From assembly GCF_900182585.1 (NCBI RefSeq), contig NZ_FXTM01000006.1, forward strand, positions 1 through 64,000: a DNA stretch of 64,000 bases, read 5' to 3'. The notes below the pieces were generated by a model. It saw only the letters and a list, made by a program, of their open reading frames with translations, made no database searches and had not been told where the DNA came from. Origin of the DNA: Balnearium lithotrophicum. Lineage in GTDB: Bacteria; Aquificota; Aquificia; Desulfurobacteriales; Desulfurobacteriaceae. The position numbers and the translations under genes were made by a program. Positions 42,303 to 52,218 of the stretch are shown piece by piece (positions within the stretch are counted from its first letter, which is position 1; each line of letters starts with the position of its first letter).

Positions 42303-43293
42303 AGCGCCTCCCCTCCAGTTTAATCAGTAGATACAGAAAGATTGGAACCCCTAAAAAGGATGTAACGATACTTACGGGAACTACCGTAGGAGACAGAACA
42401 ACTCTTGATAGGATGTCTGATAACACCAAAAGTACTGCCCCCACGAGGGAGGATGTAAAGATCAACTGACCGTGTTCATTACCAGAAATCAGACGGGCTA
42501 AGTGGGGAGAGATAAGGCCTAAAAAGGGTATTATTCCAACAGCTGAAACTGAAAATGCTGTTAAAAGAGAGGCTAAAGTTAAGCCTAATAACCTAACTAT
42601 TTCAACATTTATACCTAATGATTTACTTACTTCCTCTCCTAAATAGAAGGCATTGAAATCCCACCTTTTTAGCAAAACAAAGAGGAAAATTGGTACGAAA
42701 AATAAGAACTGTAGAATAATAGTGTCCCAGTTTCCCCTGTTTACATCTCCAAAACTCCAGTAGACAATTTCTGAAAGCTGGATTTCATTTGAAAGGTACT
42801 TAAGAAACATAGTTGCAGAAGTTAAAAGCATGTTAATTGCTATACCTGAAAGAACAATGGCCTCTGCACTTAGTCTTTTTATGTAGGAGAGAAAAAGTAT
42901 GAAAACTGCTGTCAAAAGTGAACCTACAAAGGCAGAAAAGGTTACAACAAAAGGGAGTTTAAGGGGTAGGAAGAGTATTGCAAAGGCTGCTCCGAACATT
43001 GCTCCGTGTGAAATACCTAAGGTTATTGGACTTGCCATAGGATTTCGGAGAGTGGACTGAAGTAAAACACCTGCTAAGGAGAGACTTGCACCAACTAAGA
43101 TGGAGGTGAAGAGCCTGGGAATTCTGATATCCCATAGGAGAGCTCCAACCTCTCCCTTTGGAGATACTAAATTTCTCAACAGTTCATTTAAAGTTACATT
43201 GAACTGTCCCCAAAATATTGAAAGGAGAGAAACAAAAATTAATAAGACAAGTAAAGTAGCTATTAGAAAATAATTGTACTTCTTCCTCGTCAT
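42298..43293 (-). CDS. FecCD-family ABC permease (iron complex/cobalamin)
   Basis: A permease of about 331 residues with eight to ten helices. Family motifs: GASLSLAGVLLQSTLRNPMA, ILGISHGAMFGA-like ITLGISHGA and GLISPHLARLISG. The ATG at 43293 gives a clean MTRKKYN anchor start but lacks a ribosome-binding site; an ATG at 43350 in the same frame would overlap the binding-protein gene by 34 bases and is the alternative. It works with the ATPase after it and the lipoprotein before it. Confidence 0.92.
   Translation of the reverse strand: MTRKKYNYFLIATLLVLLIFVSLLSIFWGQFNVTLNELLRNLVSPKGEVGALLWDIRIPRLFTSILVGASLSLAGVLLQSTLRNPMASPITLGISHGAMFGAAFAILFLPLKLPFVVTFSAFVGSLLTAVFILFLSYIKRLSAEAIVLSGIAINMLLTSATMFLKYLSNEIQLSEIVYWSFGDVNRGNWDTIILQFLFFVPIFLFVLLKRWDFNAFYLGEEVSKSLGINVEIVRLLGLTLASLLTAFSVSAVGIIPFLGLISPHLARLISGNEHGQLIFTSSLVGAVLLVLSDILSRVVLSPTVVPVSIVTSFLGVPIFLYLLIKLEGRRY
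42307..42311 (-). promoter_or_regulatory. Shine-Dalgarno site pointing to an ATT start of the ABC ATPase
   Basis: On the minus strand AGGGGAGG ends four bases before ATT at 42302. Spacing and core match the ftsQ case at 18997. The site lies in the last codons of the permease gene. Confidence 0.5.
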
Positions 43294-43316
43294 ATAAGAT
43301 ATCGAATGCTTTTCCC

Positions 43317-44384
43317 TTAAAACTCTAATCTCTGAAAGCCTTCCTTCCAATTTTCCCTAAGTTCCTTAAACAGTGGTTTTCCTACCAAGAACTTGGTTAT
43401 CTCGTTTGTTTTATCGGCTATATTGATATCTTTAAACTCATCCGGTCTTAAAACCTTTCCAATGTAGTAAGCATCAGCCAAAGCAGTACCTATATTGGTA
43501 GCGTAGAAGTTATAGGGAAGAAGACCGTAAACGTTCCCTGTTTTAAACGCCTTGAGTGAATTGTAAAAAGATTTGTGCCTTTTGTAGTCCTCTTTAATAA
43601 TGTTCAGTCCTCCTACATCTATGAAAATAAAGTCCGGATTCCACGATAGGAGCTGTTCTTTTGTTACAACAAGGTAACCCTTGAGACCTGTGGATGAAGC
43701 TACATTTTTCAAGTTTAGAAACTTGAATGGTGGATAGTCAGCAACAGTGCTTTCTATAACGTGAGTTCCCTTTGCACTTACTCCACCGACGTAAACGGTA
43801 TACTTAATTGGTTTTCTGCTTCTCTGTCTTAAATCGTTCTCTATTTGTAGGATAAACTTCTCTATTTCCTCTTCCCTCCTTTCCTTTCCAAGTACCTTTG
43901 CAGCTATACGGAGGGATTTAAAAACTGCTTTTTCATCAAAAGTTGCAAGTTTCCCGTAGGAAAGAACAACAACGGGAATGCCCGTCTTCTTCTGTAACTC
44001 GTCTGCCGTTGAGCGGCTTACATAGGTGATAAAAATAACGTCAGGCTTTAATTTTAATAAAGCCTCATAGTTTGGCAGCCTTCCGGGCCCTCCCTCTCCT
44101 ATAGATGGAAGTTTTAATAATTCTGTGTGGGCAAGAATGTAGGGCTTCCCTTTCATGTGTCTTCTTTCAAAGTTCTCTATTCCAACTACTCTATCTGTTG
44201 CCTCCAAATAGGTAATGAGCCTTAGAGCTCCCGGCCCACAGCAGACAATCCTTTCAACTTTTTCAGGAACTGTAACCCTTCTTCCATCGTAATCAACAAT
44301 AACTCTGCCCTTGTTTTTGCCTGAATAGGAACATCCGAAAGATAAGACCAATAGACATAAAAACAGGAACTTTAAAAACTTCAT
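43317..44384 (-). CDS. Periplasmic binding lipoprotein of an iron-complex ABC transporter
   Basis: A 355-residue lipoprotein: signal peptide with lipobox LSFGC (Cys18), then the BtuF/FepB-type two-lobed fold without a flexible hinge. [28 protein letters not shown] and [11 protein letters not shown] are family segments. It should capture the ligand released by the outer-membrane receptor. It starts one base after the receptor gene ends. Confidence 0.92.
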   Translation of the reverse strand: MKFLKFLFLCLLVLSFGCSYSGKNKGRVIVDYDGRRVTVPEKVERIVCCGPGALRLITYLEATDRVVGIENFERRHMKGKPYILAHTELLKLPSIGEGGPGRLPNYEALLKLKPDVIFITYVSRSTADELQKKTGIPVVVLSYGKLATFDEKAVFKSLRIAAKVLGKERREEEIEKFILQIENDLRQRSRKPIKYTVYVGGVSAKGTHVIESTVADYPPFKFLNLKNVASSTGLKGYLVVTKEQLLSWNPDFIFIDVGGLNIIKEDYKRHKSFYNSLKAFKTGNVYGLLPYNFYATNIGTALADAYYIGKVLRPDEFKDINIADKTNEITKFLVGKPLFKELRENWKEGFQRLEF

Positions 44385-44385
44385 A

Positions 44386-46443
44386 TTAAAACTCCTTCGT
44401 TACTCTGAATGTGAAGCACCTTTCAGTGATTGGAGAATCTATCCTCTCGTAGGCTTTTCTATCAAAAATGTTTTCAACCAAAAAGTCAAATTGAAAGCCT
44501 TTAAACAGGTAGTTAACTGCAAGGTCGTAGGTTGTATAACCTCCCAAAGTATCAATTGTTTGGAGGGGAGCTCCTCCGGTTGGCCTCTTCCCAACGTAGT
44601 GAACAGAAGGAGTAATGTAGAGATTTTCAAAGGGAATAAGTGTCAAATAACCGTCAAACTTCCACTTTGGAACGTTTGGAAGCCTCTTAGAATCTGTTAA
44701 CAACCTATCACCAGATTTCCTCGTATTTTCATAGGTTACAGAAAACCTTAAATTTGCAAACTCTGTTACTGCTTTTCTCCCCTCAAAGTTTAATCCATAG
44801 AGTTTTACAGAATCTACATTGTAGGTAGGAGCATGGTTTGTTGGATACTTGGCAATGTAGTCGTTAATGTAGGAATAAAATCCTTTCAATTTGAGGGAAA
44901 ATCCCTTCATTTTGTACTTTGTTCCTAATTCAATACCGTAACCGGTTTCGGGCTTAAGTTTTCCAAGGGCCTCTTGCCATTTCTTCTTATCTACCTGTCC
45001 ATTAACTACAAATCTTTCCTTTAAAGAAGGTGTCCCCAATATAACCTGCCTTGCCCTTGCACTTAAGCTGTAGTTACTGAGCCACCTAAAGTAGTCCATT
45101 ATTGTCGGTGGAGTAAATATTGTTCCAACAGATGCATAGGAGGAAAAGGTTTCCGATGGTGAAAATGTTAGAGTTTCTGAAAGGCTGAAGTGATGTCTAT
45201 CAGAACTATAACCTAACTTTTCCAACTTACCGTTTGGAAGGTGTCTGTTACTTGAACCGTAGAAGTTGAACCAATCAAACCTCACTCCCGTTGTAGAGCT
45301 AAAGGTTTCTCCTAATGGCCTCTTTAACTCCCCAAATAGGGCATACATGTTGTTGTGGACCCTGACGTACTCGTTGAGCCAGATTAATGACCCCTGTTTT
45401 AGGAAGGGAACTAAAAAGTGAACCCTTGATTTTGGCCTTCTAAATTCAAAACCTAACTTCAGTTTCCCCAGTGCAGGAATACTCTGATTCCACTTCAATT
45501 TTAAACCCGGGAAGTAAACGTTGGTGTGGTCCATGTTGTACTTTAATTTGTAGGGTAATCTTTTATAACCGTCCTTTGACTTTACGTAGTAGGTTTCAGG
45601 ATAGTCCTTTCTCTCCTGTTCGTTGTAGTAAATGTTAAAGTCAAGGGACTTATAGTTTAAATTAGTGTTGTAGTAATCGTTAAAGTATTCAAAATAACTT
45701 CCCGGCTCATACTTCCACTTCTCGTAAATGTTGAACTTCATATCCTTATCGAAAGGATACTTTTCCTTCTTGTAGTTATGGAAAACCAGTGAGCTAACCT
45801 TAAGGTCGTTGAACTGAAAAGTTGGTAATAAGCTAAAGTCGTAGTTCTTTATGTGCTGATGGTCAAGCTGAGTATCGGTTTCTAAAAATCTCCCAGTGGA
45901 GATTAAACCAAAGTTCTTCGTTCCTGCATTTAATAGAAAGGACTCTTGGTGTTCGTTAAATTTACCACCTTCTACCGATATCTTTCCCCTTAATCCTTCC
46001 TTTGGCTTTTCCGTTATCAGGTTAATCACACCTCCCGATTGGTAGCCGTACTCTGCAGAGAACGGTCCTTCCACAAGCTTTACAGATTTTATATTCTCGT
46101 AAGGAATCGTATCCCATTCAAATCCCCTCGTATGGTAGGTTCCTCGGTTTGCAAGAGGAACACCGTTAATCATGATTCTGTACTTTTCATCGTCCAATCC
46201 CTTTATGAAGACCTTCTTTCCAAACTGAGAATTTTGAAAAATAACTCCGGGTGTGTCCTTAAAGAGGTCAACTACAGAAGTAACTCTCCTTATAGGATAA
46301 ACTGCTCCTGCCTCTACTGTATGCTCTGTTGGACTTACCGGGGTAGCTTTAACCGTAATTGTTGGGGTGGAATCAGCCCTTGCCTGTAAGAAACTCTGAA
46401 TTAGTAGGAATATGGTTGCTAAGAACAAAACTTTTTTATTCAT
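44386..46443 (-). CDS. TonB-dependent outer-membrane receptor
   Basis: A receptor of about 685 residues. Signal peptide ([23 protein letters not shown]), a TonB-box-like TITVKA, the plug domain (about 50-160; [34 protein letters not shown]) and a 22-strand-type barrel ending in the aromatic FRVTKEF. The ATG at 46443 has GGAGG six bases upstream; the ATG at 46449 touches that site. First gene of the uptake operon. Ligand cannot be named; the downstream FecCD-type transporter suggests a siderophore, haem or cobalamin. Confidence 0.93.
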   Translation of the reverse strand: MNKKVLFLATIFLLIQSFLQARADSTPTITVKATPVSPTEHTVEAGAVYPIRRVTSVVDLFKDTPGVIFQNSQFGKKVFIKGLDDEKYRIMINGVPLANRGTYHTRGFEWDTIPYENIKSVKLVEGPFSAEYGYQSGGVINLITEKPKEGLRGKISVEGGKFNEHQESFLLNAGTKNFGLISTGRFLETDTQLDHQHIKNYDFSLLPTFQFNDLKVSSLVFHNYKKEKYPFDKDMKFNIYEKWKYEPGSYFEYFNDYYNTNLNYKSLDFNIYYNEQERKDYPETYYVKSKDGYKRLPYKLKYNMDHTNVYFPGLKLKWNQSIPALGKLKLGFEFRRPKSRVHFLVPFLKQGSLIWLNEYVRVHNNMYALFGELKRPLGETFSSTTGVRFDWFNFYGSSNRHLPNGKLEKLGYSSDRHHFSLSETLTFSPSETFSSYASVGTIFTPPTIMDYFRWLSNYSLSARARQVILGTPSLKERFVVNGQVDKKKWQEALGKLKPETGYGIELGTKYKMKGFSLKLKGFYSYINDYIAKYPTNHAPTYNVDSVKLYGLNFEGRKAVTEFANLRFSVTYENTRKSGDRLLTDSKRLPNVPKWKFDGYLTLIPFENLYITPSVHYVGKRPTGGAPLQTIDTLGGYTTYDLAVNYLFKGFQFDFLVENIFDRKAYERIDSPITERCFTFRVTKEF

Positions 46444-46453
46444 TAACATCCTC

Positions 46454-46499
46454 CTAATTAAGAGTTGTTATGAAATATTTTAGAGAAAATCTTAATTAG
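46454..46499 (-). promoter_or_regulatory. 10-base inverted repeat in the leader of the TonB receptor gene
   Basis: CTAATTAAGA (46454-46463) and TCTTAATTAG (46490-46499) are perfect inverted repeats 26 bases apart. The receptor-proximal arm abuts the GGAGG ribosome-binding site. It could be an operator for a dimeric regulator or an mRNA hairpin that limits ribosome access. It does not match a Fur box well. Confidence 0.45.
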
Positions 46500-46582
46500 A
46501 AGTCAACAATTGAGAAAATTAATAATTAGCTAAATAGATTCTTTCGGCTTAGCTTTTAATACACAAATTAAAGGAGGAAACT

Positions 46583-47332
46583 ATGAGGCTGAATAAGTTT
46601 TTAGCATACGCCGGGTTTGGAGCAAGGAGAAAGGTTGAGGAGATAATCAAGCAGGGGAGAGTAGAAGTAAACAGAGAGGTTGTTACAAATCCTGCATTTG
46701 AGGTTGACCCTAAAAAGGACGTTGTTAAGGTTGATGGAGAAAGGGTCAGACTTCCTAAGAAATTTGTATACATCGTCTTTAATAAACCTCAGGGAGTTTT
46801 AACCGCAATGGAGAGAGCTCCCGGAGATAGAAGACCGATTGTTGCAGACTTTTTCAGGAAGTACCCCGTTCGCCTCTTTCCCGTGGGAAGGTTGGACTAC
46901 AACACCGAAGGCCTTCTCATAATGACAAACGATGGAGAACTTGCAGATAGACTTGCCCATCCAAGGTATCACGTTCCAAAAACTTACATTGCAAAGGTTA
47001 AGGGTAGAGTTAAGCCGTCAGAAATTGACAGGATGAGGAAGGGAGCTCTCTTGGTTGACGATAAGGGAAACAGGTTTTTCATAAAACCAATCGACGTTAA
47101 ACTTCTCCACCCATCAAAGACGGGTAGAAATACTTACGTTCAAATAACAATAGACCAGGGAAAAAATAGAGTTGTAAGGAGATTTTTCGATAGGTTTGAC
47201 CACGGAGTTTTAAAATTAAAGAGAGTTGCAGTTGGACCGATAAAGTTGGGGGATTTACCGAAAGGTGCATACAGAGAGTTAACTCCTGAGGAAGTTAAAA
47301 AGCTCAAAAAAGCTGCTGGTTTGGAAAATTAG
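46583..47332 (+). CDS. rluB: RluB-type 23S rRNA pseudouridine synthase
   Basis: A 249-residue enzyme: S4 domain (1-58) then the pseudouridine-synthase fold with catalytic Asp105 in GRLDYNTEGLL. NKPQGVLTAMER and KNRVVRRFFDRFDHGVLKL fit the RluB/RluE branch (U2605 region of 23S rRNA), differing from the RsuA-type gene at 35855. GGAGG lies five bases before the ATG. It diverges from the TonB receptor and is followed by an insertion remnant. Confidence 0.87.
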   Translation: MRLNKFLAYAGFGARRKVEEIIKQGRVEVNREVVTNPAFEVDPKKDVVKVDGERVRLPKKFVYIVFNKPQGVLTAMERAPGDRRPIVADFFRKYPVRLFPVGRLDYNTEGLLIMTNDGELADRLAHPRYHVPKTYIAKVKGRVKPSEIDRMRKGALLVDDKGNRFFIKPIDVKLLHPSKTGRNTYVQITIDQGKNRVVRRFFDRFDHGVLKLKRVAVGPIKLGDLPKGAYRELTPEEVKKLKKAAGLEN

Positions 47333-47338
47333 GTTTTT

Positions 47339-47581
47339 TTGGAACTTTATATCATCTGCGGGTGGGAAGACCCCCACATCAAAAGGAGGAGATGAAAGCC
47401 CGCAGGTGCGTAAGCATCATTAAGACTAATTGGGTTTGAGAGAGTAATGAAAATAAGAATCTACAGAACGGGATAGCGAAGGTATCCCTGGGGTATGTGG
47501 CGGAATGAACCCGCCACGAGGGATAAGGGTAGGGAAAAGCAGTCAAACTCCCTCAGGAGCTCCGTCCGTCAGGTAGTTCAC
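47339..47581 (+). pseudogene. Decayed 3' end of an IS200/IS605-type tnpB with right end
   Basis: One frame, broken by stops at 47393, 47411 and 47474, reads like the C-terminus of a TnpB: a zinc-finger-like CGWEDPH, then SLRLIGFERV, then EPATRDKGREKQ and SSVRQVVH. The DNA also folds: CTGCGGG pairs with CCCGCAG around an inner GTGGG/CCCAC hairpin (47356-47405). It ends in CGTCAGGTAGTTCAC at 47581, resembling IS605-family right ends. No tnpA or full tnpB exists here. The 3' part of such elements can encode an omega-RNA. The identification is by pattern recall and needs a search; a structured RNA of another kind is the alternative. Confidence 0.55.
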
Positions 47582-49383
47582 GATACTGTTCTTTTTTGGT
47601 ATCTCTTCCTATCGTTTGGGTTCAAGAATTTCTTTCTTATCCTGATTGACAGCGGAGTTACCTCTACAAGCTCATCCTCCTCAATCCACTCTAAAGCTCT
47701 CTCTAAGCTCATCTCAACTGGGGGAGCCAACTTAACATTTTCATCACTTCCTGCAGCCCTGACGTTCGTCAGCTTCTTTCCCCTAACAGGGTTAACATCG
47801 AGGTCTCCCTCCCTGTTGTGCTCGCCGATAACCATCCCCCTGTAAACCTTATCTCCAGGCTTTATAAAGAGCTTCCCTCTCTCCTGAATGTAACCGAGCG
47901 AGTAAGCAGTTGCCTCTCCGTTCTCTACAGAAACGATGGCTCCGTTCTTTCTCCTGTATGGTTTTCCACTAAACTTTCTAAAGTCGAGGAAAGAGCTTGC
48001 CATTATTCCTTCACCCTTTGTGTCTGTAAGGAACTTGCTCCGGTATCCTATAAGTCCCCTTGAAGGGATTACAAACTCAAGTCTCGTTCTTCCATCCCCA
48101 CTCTTATTCATAGAAAGGAGTTCTCCCTTTCTCCTTCCAAGTTCCTCTATAACTGCTCCGGTATACTCGTCGGGAACCTCTACAACCAGGAGTTCAAAGG
48201 GCTCCAATTTCTCTCCCTCCTCCTCCTTAACAACAACTTCCGGCCTGCTTATAGAAAACTCAAAACCTTCCCTTCTCAAAGTTTCCGCCAAAATTGCTAT
48301 TTGGAGTTCCCCCCTTCCCGATACTTTAAACTTTCCCTCTCCTATCTCCTCAAACTTCATGGCAACGTTGGTTCTCATTTCCTTCTGCAACCTGTTTTTA
48401 AGCTTTGTTGCAGTTACGTGCTCTCCTTCAGTTCCGGCAAGGGGAGAGTCGTTTACGCTGATGAAAACGCTTATCGTAGGCTCTTCGATGTGAAGAGGAG
48501 GAAGGGGAACGGGATTTTCAGGGGAGGCAATGGTATCGCCAATTTCAACGTCCTCAAATCCTGCAACCGCCACAATGTCACCTGCGGGAGCTCTATCCAC
48601 CTCTAATCTCTCGAGCCCTTTAAACGTAAAGAGCTTCGTTATTCTTCCCTTTTGAACGTTTCCTGTTTTCTGCTCTACCAAAACAACCTCGTCTCCCCTT
48701 TTAGCCTCACCGTTAAAAATTCTTGCTATTCCTATCCTACCAACGTAGTTATCGTAATCCAGCGTGAAAATTTGCATCTGAAGCGGCTCTTCCTTTGAAC
48801 CTGAAGGTGGAGGAGTGTGCTTTACTATTGTTTCAAAGAGGGGAGTTAAATCCCCATTTTTGTCCTCTAAATCATACCTTGCAAATCCCAATTTGGCAGA
48901 GGTGTAGATTACTGGAAAGTCCAACTGCTCATCTGTTGCCTCAAAACTCACAAAGAGGTCAAAAACCTCGTCAATAACTCTATCGGGCTCAGCCGCTGGC
49001 TTATCAACCTTATTTAAAACCACTATTGGCTTTAAACCCGCTTCAAGGGCTTTCTTTACAACGAACTTCGTTTGGGGCATTACCCCTTCCTGGGCATCAA
49101 CTAAAAGAAGGACTCCATCAACCATCTTTAAGACCCTTTCAACTTCACCGCCAAAGTCGGCATGTCCGGGTGTATCGATTATGTTTATCTTGTAGTTCTT
49201 ATAAAGAATGGCCGTATTTTTGGACAGAATTGTTATTCCCCTTTCCCTCTCAAGCTCGTTTGAATCGAGAACTCTCTCCTCAACTAACTCCTTTAAAGTT
49301 CCGCTTTGCTTTAACATCTGGTCAACTAAAGTTGTTTTACCGTGGTCAACGTGGGCAATTACTGCAACGTTTCTAATTTCCAT
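47578..49383 (-). CDS. typA: Ribosome-associated GTPase TypA/BipA
   Basis: A 601-residue translational GTPase related to EF-G. Order: G domain ([31 protein letters not shown]), domain II, an EF-G-like III/V pair and the BipA-specific C-terminal domain ([28 protein letters not shown]). It affects 50S assembly and stress adaptation. The last codon and the TGA stop lie inside the right end of the insertion remnant, so the native C-terminus may have been altered by a few residues. Confidence 0.97.
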   Translation of the reverse strand: MEIRNVAVIAHVDHGKTTLVDQMLKQSGTLKELVEERVLDSNELERERGITILSKNTAILYKNYKINIIDTPGHADFGGEVERVLKMVDGVLLLVDAQEGVMPQTKFVVKKALEAGLKPIVVLNKVDKPAAEPDRVIDEVFDLFVSFEATDEQLDFPVIYTSAKLGFARYDLEDKNGDLTPLFETIVKHTPPPSGSKEEPLQMQIFTLDYDNYVGRIGIARIFNGEAKRGDEVVLVEQKTGNVQKGRITKLFTFKGLERLEVDRAPAGDIVAVAGFEDVEIGDTIASPENPVPLPPLHIEEPTISVFISVNDSPLAGTEGEHVTATKLKNRLQKEMRTNVAMKFEEIGEGKFKVSGRGELQIAILAETLRREGFEFSISRPEVVVKEEEGEKLEPFELLVVEVPDEYTGAVIEELGRRKGELLSMNKSGDGRTRLEFVIPSRGLIGYRSKFLTDTKGEGIMASSFLDFRKFSGKPYRRKNGAIVSVENGEATAYSLGYIQERGKLFIKPGDKVYRGMVIGEHNREGDLDVNPVRGKKLTNVRAAGSDENVKLAPPVEMSLERALEWIEEDELVEVTPLSIRIRKKFLNPNDRKRYQKRTVS

Positions 49384-49451
49384 TACATCACTCCTAATCT
49401 AAATCTAAATTAGTGTAAAGAAACTTATTCCTTATTTACTTGGGAGGAAAC

Positions 49452-50171
49452 TTGGAGGAGCTCGTAGTTCATGGAAAGAATGCCGTTGAGGAAGCACTTA
49501 AGTCAGGAAGGGAAATTGAGAAAGTCTACCTTCAGCACGGTAAATTTTTCACTCCGGAGTTTTTGAATCTACTGAAGGAGAAAGGGATAAGGTTTCAATG
49601 GACAAAGAGGGAGCAGTTAGAAAAGCTATCGGGAACGAGGAAAAACCAGGGTATTGTAGCCATTCTATCTCCAATAAGGTACGCTGGAGAGGAGGAGCTC
49701 TTTAATGAAACATTCAGGAAAAATTCATTCTTTGTTGTTTTGGACGGTGTAACTGAGCCTCAGAACGTTGGAACAATAGCAAGAACCGTTGAATCCTTTG
49801 GAGGTGTTGGAATACTACTTCCTTCAAAGGGTTCGTCTCCTATAAATCGGGTAGTTGTTAAGGCATCATCGGGGGCAATTTTTCACTTAAAGGTTACAAG
49901 GAGCTCCAACCTCAAAGATTCCCTTGAAAGATTCATTTCAATGGGTGGGAGTGTTTACTCCGTTGAAACGGGAGGTGAGGATATAAGGAAGGTTTCATTT
50001 GAGAAACCCCTCTCTCTCATTTTAGGCTCTGAGGGGAAGGGTATCTCTGAGGAGTTACTTTCAATCAGTAAAAGGGTTCTAACAATTCCTACAGTTGGAA
50101 AGACTCCCTCATTAAACGTATCCGTATCTGCTGCTATCTCGATTTGGGAAGTCTTTAGGTCACTTGATTAA
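49452..50171 (+). CDS. rlmB: SpoU-family rRNA/tRNA 2'-O-methyltransferase (RlmB-like)
   Basis: A 239-residue SPOUT enzyme: N-terminal substrate-binding domain (VHGKNAVEEALKSGREIEKVYLQ, to about 75) and the knotted domain with motifs DGVTEPQNVGTIARTVESFG, SLILGSEGKGISEE and LNVSVSAAISIWE. RlmB methylates G2251 of 23S rRNA; TrmH-type targets are possible. The TTG at 49452 has GGAGG four bases upstream; an upstream TTG (49440) overlaps that site. Divergent from typA. Confidence 0.88.
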   Translation: MEELVVHGKNAVEEALKSGREIEKVYLQHGKFFTPEFLNLLKEKGIRFQWTKREQLEKLSGTRKNQGIVAILSPIRYAGEEELFNETFRKNSFFVVLDGVTEPQNVGTIARTVESFGGVGILLPSKGSSPINRVVVKASSGAIFHLKVTRSSNLKDSLERFISMGGSVYSVETGGEDIRKVSFEKPLSLILGSEGKGISEELLSISKRVLTIPTVGKTPSLNVSVSAAISIWEVFRSLD

Positions 50172-50221
50172 TTTGTATTTTAGATTTAAATTAATTAGTA
50201 AATACTAACTCAGGAGGAGAA

Positions 50222-50518
50222 ATGAAGGTCTTAGTACCGGTTTTAGAGAAAAAGGAAGATGCCGAGGTTTCAAAGGAGTTTGGTAGAGCTCCCTACTTTG
50301 CCGTTGTGGAGAATGAAAAGGTTGAATTTTTTGAAAATCCCGGAGCTTCCGCTTCAGGTGGAGCAGGTGTAAAGGCCGCTCAGTTTGCAGTTGATTTAGG
50401 AGTTGATAAGGTAATTATCAGAAAAAACGTAGGCCCTCACGCAGAGTCGGCACTCAAAACTGCAGGAATAGAGGTTGAAATCAAGGAAAACTTAAAAAAG
50501 TTAAACGAAGTTCTTTAA
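50222..50518 (+). CDS. NifX/NifB-C-terminal-like (dinitrogenase iron-molybdenum cofactor) family protein
   Basis: A 98-residue protein of the RNase H-like fold that binds Fe-Mo or Mo-Cu-S clusters in relatives (NifX, ORP). It shows the conserved FGRAPYFAVVENEKVEFFENPG and a Gly-rich turn before the second half. No nitrogenase genes are near. It converges with and overlaps the MinD-like gene by 18 bases, and a second family member lies at 52215, so it belongs to the same functional cluster. Confidence 0.85.
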   Translation: MKVLVPVLEKKEDAEVSKEFGRAPYFAVVENEKVEFFENPGASASGGAGVKAAQFAVDLGVDKVIIRKNVGPHAESALKTAGIEVEIKENLKKLNEVL

Positions 50519-51373
50519 ATTCCCAAAAATTTCTAACATAGAACGGGAAAATGGAGAATCGGGGAAAGTCTCCACTGGAGGCTTTCCCTTTACAATAGAC
50601 TCTACAACAGACTTGTCGTAGGGTAGTTTTCCAATAACAGGAACCTCCTCACTTTCCAATTCCTTTTCTATCCTGTCAGAGAAATCTGGATTGATGTCAA
50701 ACTTATTAATAATTCCTACAGCCCTTATCTTGAATTGGCTTACTATTTTAAGTAATCTTTTTGCATCGGAAAGTGAAGCATCGGTTGGTTCAACAACAAC
50801 AACGGCTAAATCGCTTCCGTTTAAACTTGCTATTACGGAACAGCCGATTCCTGCCGCCGAGTCTATTAAAACAATATCTGAATTAAGCTCAGATGCCTTT
50901 TTCTTTGCCTCAAAAACGAGCTTACCGGAGTTTGGTCTTCCCGGAAGGAGCTCCGCCATAACTAAGTTGAATCCGTAACGTGTTACTCCCCACTTAACGT
51001 AACCTGGAATGGAGGGTTTAAATGAAATAACGTCCTTCTCCGGACAGACAATTGAGCAGACGTTACATCCCTCACACAGAACTTCCTCAACTTTAAAGTA
51101 GTTTTCCTCCGGATATATACACTCGTAAGGACAGTGGAGAGAACATATACCGCATCCTGTACACTTCTGCGGGTCTATTTCTGCAACTCTTTCCCCCTTT
51201 AGAGGCGTTTTTTCTTTCCACTCCTTCACGTTTAAGAGAATTTCAAGGTTTGGTGTATCTGCATCTGCATCGACTACCGTAATTTTGCTCCCCTTTGAAA
51301 ATAGAAGAGAGAGTGAGGAGGTTATGGAGGATTTACCCACTCCTCCCTTTCCGCTTGCTACTGCTATCTGCAT
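50501..51373 (-). CDS. MinD/ParA-type ATPase with inserted ferredoxin domain (1)
   Basis: A 290-residue P-loop ATPase. The deviant Walker A KGGVGKSSITSS (8-19) is followed by an inserted 2[4Fe-4S] ferredoxin unit (CTGCGICSLHCPYEC and CEGCNVCSIVCP, about 70-120), then the rest of the ATPase with LIDSAAGIGC. Such pairs occur beside ORP/NifX-like proteins in anaerobes, where they are thought to assemble metal clusters or affect division-site placement. Last gene of a three-gene unit, overlapping its partner by ten bases. Confidence 0.9.
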   Translation of the reverse strand: MQIAVASGKGGVGKSSITSSLSLLFSKGSKITVVDADADTPNLEILLNVKEWKEKTPLKGERVAEIDPQKCTGCGICSLHCPYECIYPEENYFKVEEVLCEGCNVCSIVCPEKDVISFKPSIPGYVKWGVTRYGFNLVMAELLPGRPNSGKLVFEAKKKASELNSDIVLIDSAAGIGCSVIASLNGSDLAVVVVEPTDASLSDAKRLLKIVSQFKIRAVGIINKFDINPDFSDRIEKELESEEVPVIGKLPYDKSVVESIVKGKPPVETFPDSPFSRSMLEIFGNLKNFV

Positions 51374-52218
51374 CTAACAACTCCTAAAATTTTCTCCTTA
51401 ATTTGATGAAATACTTCTGCCTCAGGAAGATTCTCAGTAACTACTGGTTTTTTAAAGAAGTAACTTTTAACAATGTTCTCACTGTACGGAATTTCTCCAA
51501 CAATGGGAGCTCCGTACTTTTTTGAAAGTTCCAGGATTGGTCTTTTATCTCCTACTCCACTCTTGTTAATAACAATAACGGTAGGTATTCGTAGGTGCTT
51601 TGTTATTTCGAGGGTTTTTGATAAATCCCTCGCTCCAAAGGGTGTAGGTTCTGTAACTGCAACAACGAGGTCTGAATTCTCCAAGGATTTAAATGTTGAG
51701 TTTCCAGCTCCAGCGGCGGTGTCAAAGATTAAATTCTTAAACCTTTCCATTGCAAATTTTCTCGTTTCAAGAACAACCCTGTAGGTTCTCTCCTCTCCCT
51801 CTATTAGGGAGCCAGTTACGAGGGGAAATCCGTACTTTGTTTCGTTTAAATAGATAAATCCTACCGTTTTGAAATCTTCCTCTATTGCACCATCCGCTGG
51901 ACAGACAAGTTTACAGGCAGTACAGCCGGAGCAGAGCTCCTCTAAGAGAACAGGTCTATTTTCCTTTGTCATTATTATGGCGTTGTCGTTGCAGACCCTC
52001 GCACACTCTCCACATCCAGTACAGTAGGTGTGATTAAAACGTGGCTTAAAGTTCTTAACAGGAATTCCTCTGTAGAGCTCTTCGTTGAGTAGGATGTAGT
52101 CGTTTGGTGCTTCAACGTCCAAATCGACAAGAGCAAATTCTTTTAACAAAAGAGCTAAATTGGTTGAAACGGTTGACTTACCAGTTCCACCCTTACCACC
52201 AGAAACGGAAATTATCAA
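51364..52218 (-). CDS. MinD/ParA-type ATPase with inserted ferredoxin domain (2)
   Basis: A 284-residue paralogue of the gene after it: Walker A KGGTGKSTVSTN, ferredoxin insert CTGCGECARVCN and CSGCTACKLVCP (about 67-108), then FDTAAGAGNS. The start is a TTG overlapping the stop of the NifX-like gene. The two ATPases probably form a heterodimer, as proposed for ORP-cluster proteins; this is inference from gene pairing. Confidence 0.9.
   Translation of the reverse strand: MIISVSGGKGGTGKSTVSTNLALLLKEFALVDLDVEAPNDYILLNEELYRGIPVKNFKPRFNHTYCTGCGECARVCNDNAIIMTKENRPVLLEELCSGCTACKLVCPADGAIEEDFKTVGFIYLNETKYGFPLVTGSLIEGEERTYRVVLETRKFAMERFKNLIFDTAAGAGNSTFKSLENSDLVVAVTEPTPFGARDLSKTLEITKHLRIPTVIVINKSGVGDKRPILELSKKYGAPIVGEIPYSENIVKSYFFKKPVVTENLPEAEVFHQIKEKILGVVRCR

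Noticed and set aside
46450-46582. A Fur box or cobalamin riboswitch upstream of the TonB receptor
   Set aside because: No GATAATGAT-type repeats and no conserved B12-box; only a plain 10-base inverted repeat is visible.
47339-47580. A riboswitch or 6S/tmRNA-like gene between rluB and typA
   Set aside because: The stems are suggestive, but the TnpB-like residues in one frame and the IS605-like right end explain the region better; no aptamer or tmRNA features were recognised.
47936-48493. Open frame of 185 codons antisense to typA
   Set aside because: Contained within an intact typA, Ser/Pro/Leu-biased and without a ribosome-binding site.
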